Assembly (NCBI RefSeq): GCF_013085255.1
Contig: NZ_JABFCX010000003.1
Span: 62,001 to 126,000 of the forward strand
DNA length: 64,000 nt
Direction of reading: 5' to 3'
Source: Parvularcula mediterranea
Lineage (GTDB): Bacteria; Pseudomonadota; Alphaproteobacteria; Caulobacterales; Parvularculaceae
Below are positions 9,304 to 17,452 of this stretch, piece after piece. Every line of letters begins with the position of its first letter. Position 1 is the first letter of the stretch. Under the pieces are notes generated by a model. That model did no database searches, was not told where the DNA came from, and saw only the letters and a program-made list of their open reading frames with translations. A program made the translations under genes and the position numbers.

Positions 9304-9385
9304 TCGTCGCCGCTGCGCTCGAGATTGGGCAAGCCGGGATGATACAGGCAGTCTGGCGGCGTTGCGTCAGGGCAGGGGCGATAGG

Positions 9386-10129
9386 ATGAGCGACCGGAAA
9401 TCGCGGCTACTCGAAATCGTCCGGGGCAAGGCGGGCAAGGCCAGCCGTGCCTTCGAGATCGGCGTTCAGGTCCTGATCCTTCTCTCCCTCGTGACCCTGG
9501 CGCTCGAGACGATGACGGTCTGGACCGAGCGCCAGCTCTGGGTGATCGAGCGTCTCGACGAGCTGATCGTCGGGCTCTTCCTGATCGAGTATCTCCTCAG
9601 GATCGCCGCGGCTGAGAGCAAGCGGCGCTACCTTTTCAGCTTCTGGGGCATCGTCGACTTCCTCGCCGTGGTGCCGACAATTCTCCTCGCGGGCCTCGAT
9701 TTGAAGGCGCTCCGGGCGCTCCTTTTCCTAAGGCTCGTCAGGCTTCTCAAGCTCGGCCGATATCACCAAGGCGTGGAGCGCCTGGTCCGCGCTTTCCGAG
9801 ATGTCCTGCCGGAGTTCATCATCTTCTTCGCAGCGTCGATGGTACTTCTCTACCTCGCCTCGGCGGGCATCTATTTCCTTGAGCGCGAAGCGCAGCCGGA
9901 GACCTTCTCATCCATCCCGGCCGCCATGTGGTGGGCCGTCGCGACCTTCACCACGGTGGGCTACGGCGACATCTACCCAGTGACCCCGGGCGGGAAGGCT
10001 TTCACGGGACTGGTCGTCCTGATCGGCCTCTGTCTCGTCGGCATCCCCGCAGGGCTCATCGCTGCCGCCCTCGTGGAGCAGCCTGACCACAAGCGTCCCG
10101 ATGACGATGGGGATAACAACGCCGATTAG
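9386..10129 (+). CDS. Voltage-gated-type potassium channel
   Basis: A 247-residue six-helix ion-transport protein. The pore loop carries the K+ selectivity filter TTVGYGD in 'VATFTTVGYGDIYP' (about residue 190-205), followed by the inner helix 'LVVLIGLCLVGIPAGLIAAAL'. The S4-like segment 'LKALRALLFLRLVRLLKLGRY' has basic residues spaced every third or fourth position, a simple voltage sensor. ATG at 9386 is preferred to a TTG eight codons earlier because GGCAGGGGCGATAGG precedes it. The C-terminus is short and polar, with no RCK domain. Confidence 0.9.
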   Translation: MSDRKSRLLEIVRGKAGKASRAFEIGVQVLILLSLVTLALETMTVWTERQLWVIERLDELIVGLFLIEYLLRIAAAESKRRYLFSFWGIVDFLAVVPTILLAGLDLKALRALLFLRLVRLLKLGRYHQGVERLVRAFRDVLPEFIIFFAASMVLLYLASAGIYFLEREAQPETFSSIPAAMWWAVATFTTVGYGDIYPVTPGGKAFTGLVVLIGLCLVGIPAGLIAAALVEQPDHKRPDDDGDNNAD

Positions 10130-10192
10130 GCGAATTTTCTTCTCCAAATCCGCTTGCATCAGCCGATCCCCTGCGCCATACGCAGCCGCTCA

Positions 10193-10269
10193 GCACCGGT
10201 AGCTCAGCTGGATAGAGCACGTGACTACGAATCACGGGGTCGGGGGTTCGAATCCTCCCCGGTGCGCCA
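10193..10269 (+). tRNA. tRNA-Arg (anticodon ACG)
   Basis: The full cloverleaf can be folded by eye: acceptor GCACCGG/CCGGTGC, D stem GCTC/GAGC, anticodon stem CGTGA/TCACG around loop CTACGAA (anticodon ACG), T stem GGGGG/CCTCC around TTCGAAT, discriminator G and encoded CCA. The last 16 bp, CCTCCCCGGTGCGCCA, are repeated at 19411-19426, marking this gene as the attachment site of the adjacent island. The tRNA itself is intact. Confidence 0.96.
10254..10269. repeat. attL: tRNA 3' end core
   Basis: CCTCCCCGGTGCGCCA within the T arm and acceptor of tRNA-Arg. It is identical to the copy at 19411-19426. This is the classical position for tyrosine integrase attachment. Confidence 0.88.
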
Positions 10270-10296
10270 TTTTCTGCTATACAAAAATTAGCCAAG

Positions 10297-10313
10297 CCGT
10301 TGATTTTCAACGG
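10297..10313. repeat. Perfect palindrome after tRNA
   Basis: CCGTTGA-TTT-TCAACGG, a 7-3-7 inverted repeat 28 bp past the tRNA. It could be a weak tRNA terminator or an integrase/excisionase arm site. No T-run follows on the + strand. Confidence 0.4.
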
Positions 10314-10395
10314 AAAATCTCGAGCACAAATGGTTCGATACGCGAATGTAGGCCGATTTGGGCCACATCTGGTGTACGAAGCTGGTCTACATCAC

Positions 10396-10417
10396 TGTGT
10401 CTCAGCGGTGAGACACA
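10396..10417. promoter_or_regulatory. Perfect 9-4-9 inverted repeat upstream of integrase
   Basis: TGTGTCTCA-GCGG-TGAGACACA lies 144 bp before the integrase start codon. Its symmetry suits a dimeric regulator or an att-arm site. No repressor or excisionase gene is recognisable in the island, so the binder is unknown. The rest of 10270-10560 shows no gene. Confidence 0.45.
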
Positions 10418-10560
10418 AACGGGGTCCCAAGCCCCACATCTGACCGGTCGGGCATGCTTCCTCGCGCGGCGTTGTGATCCGCCTCCCACTAAAGTAGCCT
10501 CAAAGCTGGAGCATGCTTTCGGCTCCGCGCTCGGTCTCGCTCTCCGGAAAGGAGAGCGCC

Positions 10561-11985
10561 ATGCCTAAGCCTCCACGCAAGCACGACCACTACCTTCTGA
10601 AACGTAGCGGCCGGTATTATTACTACCGCCGGGTGCCGGAGAAGTACCGCGACCTCGACCCTCGCGGGACGATCAAGACAGCCCTCAAGACAGACAGCCT
10701 GGAGATGGCGAGGATGCGTAGGGATTCCCTCGCGCACTCCGATGAGGAGCTTTGGAAAGCCCTCGAACTCTCCCTAACCGAAGGTGACAAGAGTGGGACC
10801 AGCGTCGCAATCGCCCGGCGTCGGTACAATGCGGCACAGGCAAGAGCGCTCGCTTACGGCTTCACCTATCGCCCGATGGATGAGCTGATCGACGAGGGAA
10901 AGATCGAAGAGATCGTCGCCCGCGTTCTCGCCATCGACAATGATACGAACGGCCCGAAGCGTTCGATCAGGGCGCACCGAGAAACCGCTGAGGCTCTTCT
11001 AGGGGCTGTCCCAGTCCCCGATGTCAGGGTCTCCGATGCATTCAAACTCTACCTCGAAGACATCGCCTTCGACGCCCAATACGGAAAGTCGCCCGCCCAG
11101 AAGGAGGTCTGGCTCAACACTAAGAAGCGATCGATCGGCTACTTCATACAGGTGATCGGCGATATCTCCATGGAAGCCATCACCAGGGAGCACGCCATCG
11201 ACTATAAGAAGTGGTGGGCGGAACGATTGCTTCCCCAAGCCGACGGCTCTCAAAGCCTGAAACCAGCCACCGCGAACCGAGCGATCGGTGACATGCGGAC
11301 GCTCTATCAGTCCTACTTCGAGCATGTCGGTCAGGAACGGACGAACCCCTTCCGCGGGATACGCTTCAAGGCAAAAACGCGCACCGAGGTTCCTGCCTTC
11401 GAGAACGAATGGGTACGAACGAGAATTCTGGAGCCGGGAGCGCTTAGCGGTCTCAACCCGCAGCTCCAGGTGATCGTCTTGATGCTGATCGAAACGGGGT
11501 GCCGTCCGTCGGAGATCATGAATCTCGACCCGGAAGACTTCCATCTGGGCCACGTTGTCCCGCACATCTCGATCCGCGCGAAGGAGGGCCGCGAGATCAA
11601 GACAGAGACCTCGATCAGGGACATTCCGCTGGTGGGGGTCTCGCTCGAAGCCGCGAAGCGGATGCCCGGCGGGTTCCCGCACTATCGGGACAAGAACAAC
11701 CTGTTCTCGGCGTCGGTGGTGAAGGCATTTCGGAACAGAGGTCTCTTCCCGACGCCCAATCACGTCATCTACTCCTTCCGCCACGCCTTCGAAAAGAGGA
11801 TGCAGGAGGCCAACATCGACTTCGGTCTCCGCTGCCTCCTGATGGGGCACAAGACGAGCCGCCCCGCCTATGGAGATGGCGGCTCGCTGGCCTATCGCCG
11901 CGACGAGCTCCTCAAAATAGCTCACCCGTTTTCGGAGAGCCTGTTCTCTGAGATCGACCGCTCAGTTTCGGTCGAAGAGGCGTAG
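10561..11985 (+). CDS. int: Tyrosine recombinase (island integrase)
   Basis: A 474-residue phage-type integrase. The N-terminus 'YLLKRSGRYYYYRRVPEKYR' is the DUF6538-type arm-binding module common in such integrases, followed by a core-binding domain and the catalytic domain with Arg in 'ETGCRPSEIMNL', 'YSFRHAFEKR' (HxxR-box equivalent), 'LMGHK' and the probable nucleophile Tyr in 'RPAYGDG'. ATG at 10561 is chosen for the GGAAAGGAGAG ribosome site before it. It lies directly beside the tRNA-Arg attachment site and is the presumed recombinase for this island. Confidence 0.93.
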   Translation: MPKPPRKHDHYLLKRSGRYYYYRRVPEKYRDLDPRGTIKTALKTDSLEMARMRRDSLAHSDEELWKALELSLTEGDKSGTSVAIARRRYNAAQARALAYGFTYRPMDELIDEGKIEEIVARVLAIDNDTNGPKRSIRAHRETAEALLGAVPVPDVRVSDAFKLYLEDIAFDAQYGKSPAQKEVWLNTKKRSIGYFIQVIGDISMEAITREHAIDYKKWWAERLLPQADGSQSLKPATANRAIGDMRTLYQSYFEHVGQERTNPFRGIRFKAKTRTEVPAFENEWVRTRILEPGALSGLNPQLQVIVLMLIETGCRPSEIMNLDPEDFHLGHVVPHISIRAKEGREIKTETSIRDIPLVGVSLEAAKRMPGGFPHYRDKNNLFSASVVKAFRNRGLFPTPNHVIYSFRHAFEKRMQEANIDFGLRCLLMGHKTSRPAYGDGGSLAYRRDELLKIAHPFSESLFSEIDRSVSVEEA

Positions 11986-12142
11986 GCCTGCAAAGACCAT
12001 CGAGGCGCCGCCGCCGCGCTTCGATGCGCTCGACCTCATCGTCGAGCAGTTCGAACACAGGCCAGAAGCTCTCGCCGAAAGACTGGACAAGACCGGCGGC
12101 AACATCGCGGGCGCGGTGGAGTTTGGGGTCGGGGTTGGTCAT
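11912..12142 (-). CDS. Small hypothetical protein, 76 aa
   Basis: Starts 'MTNPDPKLHRARDVAAGLVQ', contains 'SFWPVFELLDDEVERIEARR' and ends in a basic tail. AGGAG is spaced 5-10 bp before the ATG at 12142. The amphipathic helical centre with mixed charges suggests a small regulatory or structural protein; I do not recognise a family. It converges on the integrase and overlaps its last 74 bp, so its true extent could be shorter. Could be a real island accessory gene or a chance frame. Confidence 0.45.
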   Translation of the reverse strand: MTNPDPKLHRARDVAAGLVQSFGESFWPVFELLDDEVERIEARRRRLDGLCRPTPLRPKLSGRSQRTGSPKTGELF

Positions 12143-12289
12143 GGTGTTGCTCCTGTGGGGAGCGGATCGGGCAGGAAAGCAACACCGGCTTAGCGAACTG
12201 GAGCAGCCCGACAAAGTCGCTGGTACGAAACACCGGCTTCCGCTTTCCGGCAATGCCCGGAATGAAAGGCAGGCATGGACGGGTCGCGA

Positions 12290-14863
12290 TTACTGAGAAA
12301 CTGCATCCTTACCAACTACGGTATCGTATCCACCGAGGCGGGTCAGGCCTTCGTGGCTATCGATCCCCGTGTAGCTGAGAGAGGCGTCTTCGTAGCGCCG
12401 AAATGCGAAGACAGCGGCATTCATCCTCTCGGTATTGAACACCTTAAGATCAACCAACAAGTTAAAATCAGCCACGGTCAGGCCAGTGACCGTTAGGAAG
12501 AGCTCCGGCTCAATTTTCGTGATGACGTCGACAAGCGCATTCTCTCGAAAGTCTGTCAGATACATGAAGGCAGGAATGCGAGTAGCAAATTTGATCAGTT
12601 TCTCCTGAACCTTCTTTCTCATGGATTTGTATTCTTTTTCCTCCGCGGTAAGCTCTTTTTTCTCTTTCTTCGAAAGCTCTCCGTCGCGTTCCTTCTTCTT
12701 CAGCTCCTTGACCTTGTCACTTTTGTTAACAATCGTCTCGATGACATTGTCGCCGAGGGCTCGCCAACCCTCGATGCGTTCGACAGCTGCCATAGCATCT
12801 TTGCTATCCATCACCCGCCGCAGGGTGTCGTTGTCCACGTTGACCAACATCGCGGACTCCCACTTGCGAGCAAGAAGCGTGGCAGACGTGCCAGACATCG
12901 CGATATCGAGGATGCCACCAGCGTCTACCTGAACCATCCTCGCCCCATCGTAGGCGAGCACAGGTAGGAACGAGACCAAATCGGCTACTGCTTTTTCGGG
13001 ATTTGATTCACCGGGTGACAGTCCGATGCCATAGTCTGAAAGCTGGCGTAGTGCGCGAGTTGGAGCGAAATCAAAAACAAAGCATGCTGGTTTCAACACG
13101 TCTTCTCGGTTCGGATCATCACCGTCAGGATTGGAAATCGACCACGGTGACTGTACTCGAAAAGCCGCCTGAAAATATGTTTCGGGCGACTTGAGATTAC
13201 GAAGCATCAGAATTGAGGACCACTGCTTCACAGTTACGCCTGTCGTCAGCTTGCCACATGACAAAGTGATTGTTTTGGTATCGTGCCCGCTGCCTATCGC
13301 CTCTCGAACAGGGGGGAGAGCGTCGAGGCCAACTCCTGCGTCTGAGCCTGCGGAAACGATCACCTCATAATCGTGCCAGAAAGTGTTCTGCCTCTCCTCC
13401 AATAGGTTCTTCATGGCGTGGCAAGCGGCGACGTTCGGTAGGAACCAGAACGCGTGATTGAGGTACGGCAGGAGTCGGACGTCAGAGTAAGGCCAGGGAG
13501 GTTTGCTACCTGATCTCAGACTCTCAATCGCCTGAGACTCGCCGGAACCACGAATGATATTGAGCCACTTCTGGACTTCATTTTTGTGGGAGAACGTCGC
13601 CAGAACGCCCTCTCCAGACGCTTTGAAAAACTCGTTTAAGTCAAACTCATCAAATTCGCCGCCGCTGGCGATTGATAGTAGCTCCTCGGGCATCTGGTAG
13701 GTCAGGAGACGCATCTGCGGTAACGCACCATAGGGGTTGCGTTTGTCGGGGTGTTCCTCGGAGAACTTCGCCTTCGCTCGCTGCTCGTCGGTATACGTCC
13801 AATTAAAAATCTGCTCTTCGATGAACTCCCCTGTAGCCAGTGCCTTGAATGGTGTTCCGGACAGATATAGATATGCCCGCGTGGTGATCGGAAGAAACAG
13901 CCCTTCGTTATCGCCCACCACGTCGAGCTGATCGTTCACCTTGTCGAGGCTGCTGGTAAATTCCTGCTCGATCTCTTGCTTGGCGACCGTTTCATCTTCG
14001 CCTTCGAACAGCTCCTTTGCAGAATCGCGCCAGGCTCCGAAATGGTATTCATCGAAGACGACCAAGTCCCAGTTGATCGCGTGGATCCACTCATTTTTCT
14101 TCTTGACGCTCTTCCCGTCCTTGCCGAGCAAGTCCTGGAACGAGCCGAAATAGACCATCGGCGTATCGGCTGGCACTTCGAGCGGATTGCCATCGGTCTT
14201 TTGGGAAACATACCGCCATCCATCGAAATCGACATGGCCTTCAAGGTCTGACTGCCAGGCATCCTCGACAGCGGGTTTGAACGTGACCACCAGCACGCGC
14301 CTAGCATTCAATGTCTTCGCGAGTTGGTAGCTGGTAAACGTCTTCCCAAAGCGCATCTTAGCGTTCCAGAGGAAGCGTGGAACGGCCTTCGGATCTTCTG
14401 TCCACCGCGACTGGTAGTAGTCGAAGGTTTGCTTGACCGCATCCGCTTGCTCGCTTCGCATCGCAAAGTGCTGGTCACGCGACGCTTCGAACCGTAGGCC
14501 TTGCTGCAGCTCGATTATCGCGCTCTTCACGTCCTCAGGCGCGCACTGTATCCATTCGCGCGATGACCCCCGCACGACATTTGCGAAGCCCTTGTCCACC
14601 AGTCTTTGCCGAATATCGCTATCGCGGAATGTCGAACCATCTCTGCGCTCGGCGAAGGTATTTACATCTGTATGCAGCGTGTACGCGTGTTGCATCTGGC
14701 CCTGCGACTGGCGAATACGATCATTGACGTTTTCCTGAGTTGTTTGTCCGACCTTAATTAGGCCGAGGTAGTCTTTGGGCGGATCATTCGGTGACCAGGC
14801 GTATATGCGCAACCGCCCTTCCGGTCTCGGGGCGAGGATTGCGTCGATCGAGGGACTATTCAA
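12290..14863 (-). CDS. GIY-YIG nuclease-SF2 helicase fusion (restriction subunit)
   Basis: An 857-residue protein. Residues about 19-90 look like a GIY-YIG/T5orf172-type nuclease: 'RIYAW', 'YLGLIKVGQTTQENVNDRIR' with the catalytic-type Arg. The central part is an SF2 helicase: Walker A 'KMRFGKTF' (169-176), DEAH-type box 'VFDEYHFG' (269-276), motif III-like 'LSGTPFKAL', and 'TTGVTVKQWSSILMLRN...FRVQSPW' as motifs V-VI. A charged coiled-coil (KVKELKKKERDGELSKKE) follows near 720-750. It starts with TTG, overlapping the upstream methylase by 8 bp. By analogy with Type I/III enzymes it would translocate DNA and cleave it with the GIY-YIG domain; no PD-(D/E)xK nuclease motif is apparent. Confidence 0.8.
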   Translation of the reverse strand: MNSPSIDAILAPRPEGRLRIYAWSPNDPPKDYLGLIKVGQTTQENVNDRIRQSQGQMQHAYTLHTDVNTFAERRDGSTFRDSDIRQRLVDKGFANVVRGSSREWIQCAPEDVKSAIIELQQGLRFEASRDQHFAMRSEQADAVKQTFDYYQSRWTEDPKAVPRFLWNAKMRFGKTFTSYQLAKTLNARRVLVVTFKPAVEDAWQSDLEGHVDFDGWRYVSQKTDGNPLEVPADTPMVYFGSFQDLLGKDGKSVKKKNEWIHAINWDLVVFDEYHFGAWRDSAKELFEGEDETVAKQEIEQEFTSSLDKVNDQLDVVGDNEGLFLPITTRAYLYLSGTPFKALATGEFIEEQIFNWTYTDEQRAKAKFSEEHPDKRNPYGALPQMRLLTYQMPEELLSIASGGEFDEFDLNEFFKASGEGVLATFSHKNEVQKWLNIIRGSGESQAIESLRSGSKPPWPYSDVRLLPYLNHAFWFLPNVAACHAMKNLLEERQNTFWHDYEVIVSAGSDAGVGLDALPPVREAIGSGHDTKTITLSCGKLTTGVTVKQWSSILMLRNLKSPETYFQAAFRVQSPWSISNPDGDDPNREDVLKPACFVFDFAPTRALRQLSDYGIGLSPGESNPEKAVADLVSFLPVLAYDGARMVQVDAGGILDIAMSGTSATLLARKWESAMLVNVDNDTLRRVMDSKDAMAAVERIEGWRALGDNVIETIVNKSDKVKELKKKERDGELSKKEKKELTAEEKEYKSMRKKVQEKLIKFATRIPAFMYLTDFRENALVDVITKIEPELFLTVTGLTVADFNLLVDLKVFNTERMNAAVFAFRRYEDASLSYTGIDSHEGLTRLGGYDTVVGKDAVSQ

Positions 14864-16439
14864 CGGGCACTTCCATGGGGCGGATCAGACTTTCGATCAA
14901 AGCAATCTCACTCGAATCAAATCCATATTTTGTATAGAGTGCATCATCCGTCCAGACTCTATCCCAAGTCTGCATAGGTACCCATTGGTAAGTTGAGTGC
15001 GTAGCGTGCTGCGAGATCTTTCGAAGCGATACTAAATACCGAAAAAATCGGGTCGTATAGTAAGACTGAAGACTTTTCGCCTCACTTTCCGATGATAGAA
15101 AGAAGAACAGAAACGATTGCGTGCAAACAGACGGTGAGGGCGCAATCATTGAAGGACCCAGCACAAGGTCGATTCCACTCTTCTCTCGCTCGCGACCTGA
15201 ACCCACCGCTGGAACTAGGACCTTCCACGTATCGATTAAATTCTCACTCTTGGATACGTTCCCGCGTTCAATATAACCAACTAATCGTTTCATCTTGCGG
15301 ATATAGTGCAGAGGCACATCCCCTTCACGTTCTTGTTGGTGAAAGCCAGCAAAATTTGAAGTCCAACCAAATTCTTTATCGCGAGCAAGTATGGCATTCA
15401 CAGAAGGTTCTTCATGCACAAGCACCTTTCGCAAAATCTCAACTGCGCGGCTGTCTCGAACAAGAACGTCGAATTCATCAAGATCGCGTTTACTCGGCCC
15501 AATAGAATCACCAGACCTTACGCTGGTAAACTCGCAGCTTCCAGAGTATTGCGAGTCCCAAAGGAAGTAGCATGCGCCACCATTTATTCCTACGGACGGA
15601 AATATCTCGGCGGCATTAGGAAAATCGACTAATTGTCGAATGCGTTTATCACTGAGCATTGTCTGGCGAAATTCATTCAAACCTAAGCCGCTCGCCATCC
15701 AACGTGATGGAATAATCATTGTAAGCAAACGTGGTTCAAGACTTTTAGCCTGGTCCACAAAACGATGGTAGATTGGAACATCGCGCGTGCCTCCATCACT
15801 TGCCAGTTGATATGGAGGGTTCCCGATTATAACATCGAATTTCATGCTCTCTCCAAAAATCTCGTCCATTCGCGCCGCGATACTATCGGCGTGGATAAAT
15901 GGGTATGCATGTGTTTCCGCTTCTCCGCCGCGAGATAGGCGGCTTTCCTTGGCTCCGCAGAATATGCACTTTCCGCTCTGCCAAGTATGCTCCATTCGCT
16001 CGTGCCAAATATTTCCAGCATCATCAGTAAACGCTTGTGAGATTGAATGGAGGCCGGAAGCGTGCTTCGAGCAGTAGAGGCTACGACGTGCTAGCAGTGC
16101 GGTGAGTTGGGTGATCCCGATACCAAAAACCTGCTGGGTCAAGATATGGTCAACTCGCTGTTGCAAGTCAGGAATCTCAGGTTCTAATCCTTTAATTAGA
16201 CGCTTCGCAATTTCGCGCAAGAAGACACCGGACTTGGTGCACGGGTCAAGAAAGGTAATCTCGCTATTCGTCCAGATGTCCGCGCCATCGTTATTCGCTG
16301 CCCAAACCTCTGCCACGGAGTCGAGCATGCGATTAGCAAAGTCAGGTGGCGTAAAGACCTCGTCGTTAGAGAGATTGGCGATGCAGCTCAGCACATCCGG
16401 GTTGCGGCCCTTAAGAGCGAATTCGGATTCCTCAATCAC
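14856..16439 (-). CDS. Eco57I-like adenine-N6 DNA methyltransferase with target-recognition tail
   Basis: A 527-residue enzyme. 'DEVFTPPDFANRMLD' opens the domain; the SAM-binding motif I is 'FLDPCTKSGVFL' (63-74) and the catalytic motif IV is 'VIIGNPPYQ' (NPPY 207-210). Between them is a cysteine-bearing insert ('LYCSKH', 'KCIFCGAK') that might bind zinc. The C-terminal 250 residues carry no methylase motif and probably recognise the target. GTG start at 16439 overlaps the upstream gene by 8 bp; the downstream helicase also overlaps by 8 bp, so the three genes are translationally coupled. Confidence 0.85.
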   Translation of the reverse strand: MIEESEFALKGRNPDVLSCIANLSNDEVFTPPDFANRMLDSVAEVWAANNDGADIWTNSEITFLDPCTKSGVFLREIAKRLIKGLEPEIPDLQQRVDHILTQQVFGIGITQLTALLARRSLYCSKHASGLHSISQAFTDDAGNIWHERMEHTWQSGKCIFCGAKESRLSRGGEAETHAYPFIHADSIAARMDEIFGESMKFDVIIGNPPYQLASDGGTRDVPIYHRFVDQAKSLEPRLLTMIIPSRWMASGLGLNEFRQTMLSDKRIRQLVDFPNAAEIFPSVGINGGACYFLWDSQYSGSCEFTSVRSGDSIGPSKRDLDEFDVLVRDSRAVEILRKVLVHEEPSVNAILARDKEFGWTSNFAGFHQQEREGDVPLHYIRKMKRLVGYIERGNVSKSENLIDTWKVLVPAVGSGREREKSGIDLVLGPSMIAPSPSVCTQSFLFFFLSSESEAKSLQSYYTTRFFRYLVSLRKISQHATHSTYQWVPMQTWDRVWTDDALYTKYGFDSSEIALIESLIRPMEVPVE

Positions 16440-17370
16440 GCGACACCTGATCGTCTTTCGCTGCGAGATCGGTGACTGTCATCGGCGGGTAGTTGGCAGT
16501 CGGTTGAAAGATCTCGTGGCTACCGAGGCCCGAGAAGAGAGAGCGCTCCTCTTGAAACCGAGACATGCCTATCAGTACGTCGAGCCGAAAATCGCGCCGG
16601 TTAAACTTTCCATTCCCGATGGAGCTCCACTCGACAACGGTGATTGGCTCGCCATCGGCGGAAGTCATCGTCATTGCGTCCCCATGGATTAGATTGAGGG
16701 CGAGGATGTGTGATGCCGCACGATAAAGTTCATCTGTAGGCTGAAGTCCGAGATACTGGGCGAATACCCCCAGCATATTTGCGCGGCATTCGGTTATGTT
16801 GTCCGACAGGAGCTCGACTCCGTACAAGCTCGCTAGGGCGAGCAATGCATAGTGCCGTTTTGCGAAATCTGACTTTCCGTACTTGACCTCAACCGATGCT
16901 AGCTTGCGCTGAAGCACCGGGACCAGGAAGTTTCCGCTGCCACATGCGGGCTCTAAGAAACGGGAGTCGATCCTCTCGGCCTCGCCCTTCACCAGGTCCA
17001 GCATCTTCTCAACCAGCCAGGGCGGCGTGAAAACCTCACCGTGATCCGCTACCCGCTGTTTTGACTTGATGAGGTCCGAGCCTGGGCCGTTCGGTTTTTC
17101 CCGATGACCGCTTCCTGCGGACGGCGCTGTTTGCGGCGCGCCATCCTTGGGCATCTCATCTACGGAGCCATTGGCCCTCTCAGCTTCGTGGAAGCGTTCA
17201 AGCACTTCAAGCGAGCGGAGAACACGTTCCGGCGGCTCAATCGAGCCATCTTCCCACTGACAAACCGTTGATAACGGAAGCCCGAACTCCTCGGCAGCGC
17301 TTTCAGGCGAAAGACCAGCTGCGGCACGTAAGGATGAGAAGACAGATGGCTTTTTGGCTAGGGAGGTCAT
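16432..17370 (-). CDS. HTH-fused N6-methylase-like protein lacking NPPY
   Basis: A 312-residue protein. Residues about 12-50 form an XRE-like helix-turn-helix ('GLSPESAAEEFGLPLSTVCQ'), a linker follows, and 110-290 is methylase-like with 'GEVFTPPWLVEKMLDLV' and motif I 'FLEPACGSGNFL' (138-149). The place where NPPY would be expected reads 'FRLDVLIGMSRFQ', so the catalytic motif is absent. It may be a SAM-binding partner or autoregulator for the complete methylase encoded next. First gene of the three-gene operon; 82 bp downstream of the Fic gene on the same strand. Confidence 0.78.
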   Translation of the reverse strand: MTSLAKKPSVFSSLRAAAGLSPESAAEEFGLPLSTVCQWEDGSIEPPERVLRSLEVLERFHEAERANGSVDEMPKDGAPQTAPSAGSGHREKPNGPGSDLIKSKQRVADHGEVFTPPWLVEKMLDLVKGEAERIDSRFLEPACGSGNFLVPVLQRKLASVEVKYGKSDFAKRHYALLALASLYGVELLSDNITECRANMLGVFAQYLGLQPTDELYRAASHILALNLIHGDAMTMTSADGEPITVVEWSSIGNGKFNRRDFRLDVLIGMSRFQEERSLFSGLGSHEIFQPTANYPPMTVTDLAAKDDQVSRD

Positions 17371-17452
17371 GAAGACTCAGATTGATAAGGCAATTGCCCT
17401 CGCGCGAAAAGGGCAATCCGACGTGTGACACAGCCCGACCTTCGCGCCGATA

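Noticed and set aside
10221-10568. Open frame starting inside tRNA-Arg
   Set aside because: Begins in the tRNA anticodon arm and overlaps the integrase upstream region; no coding character.
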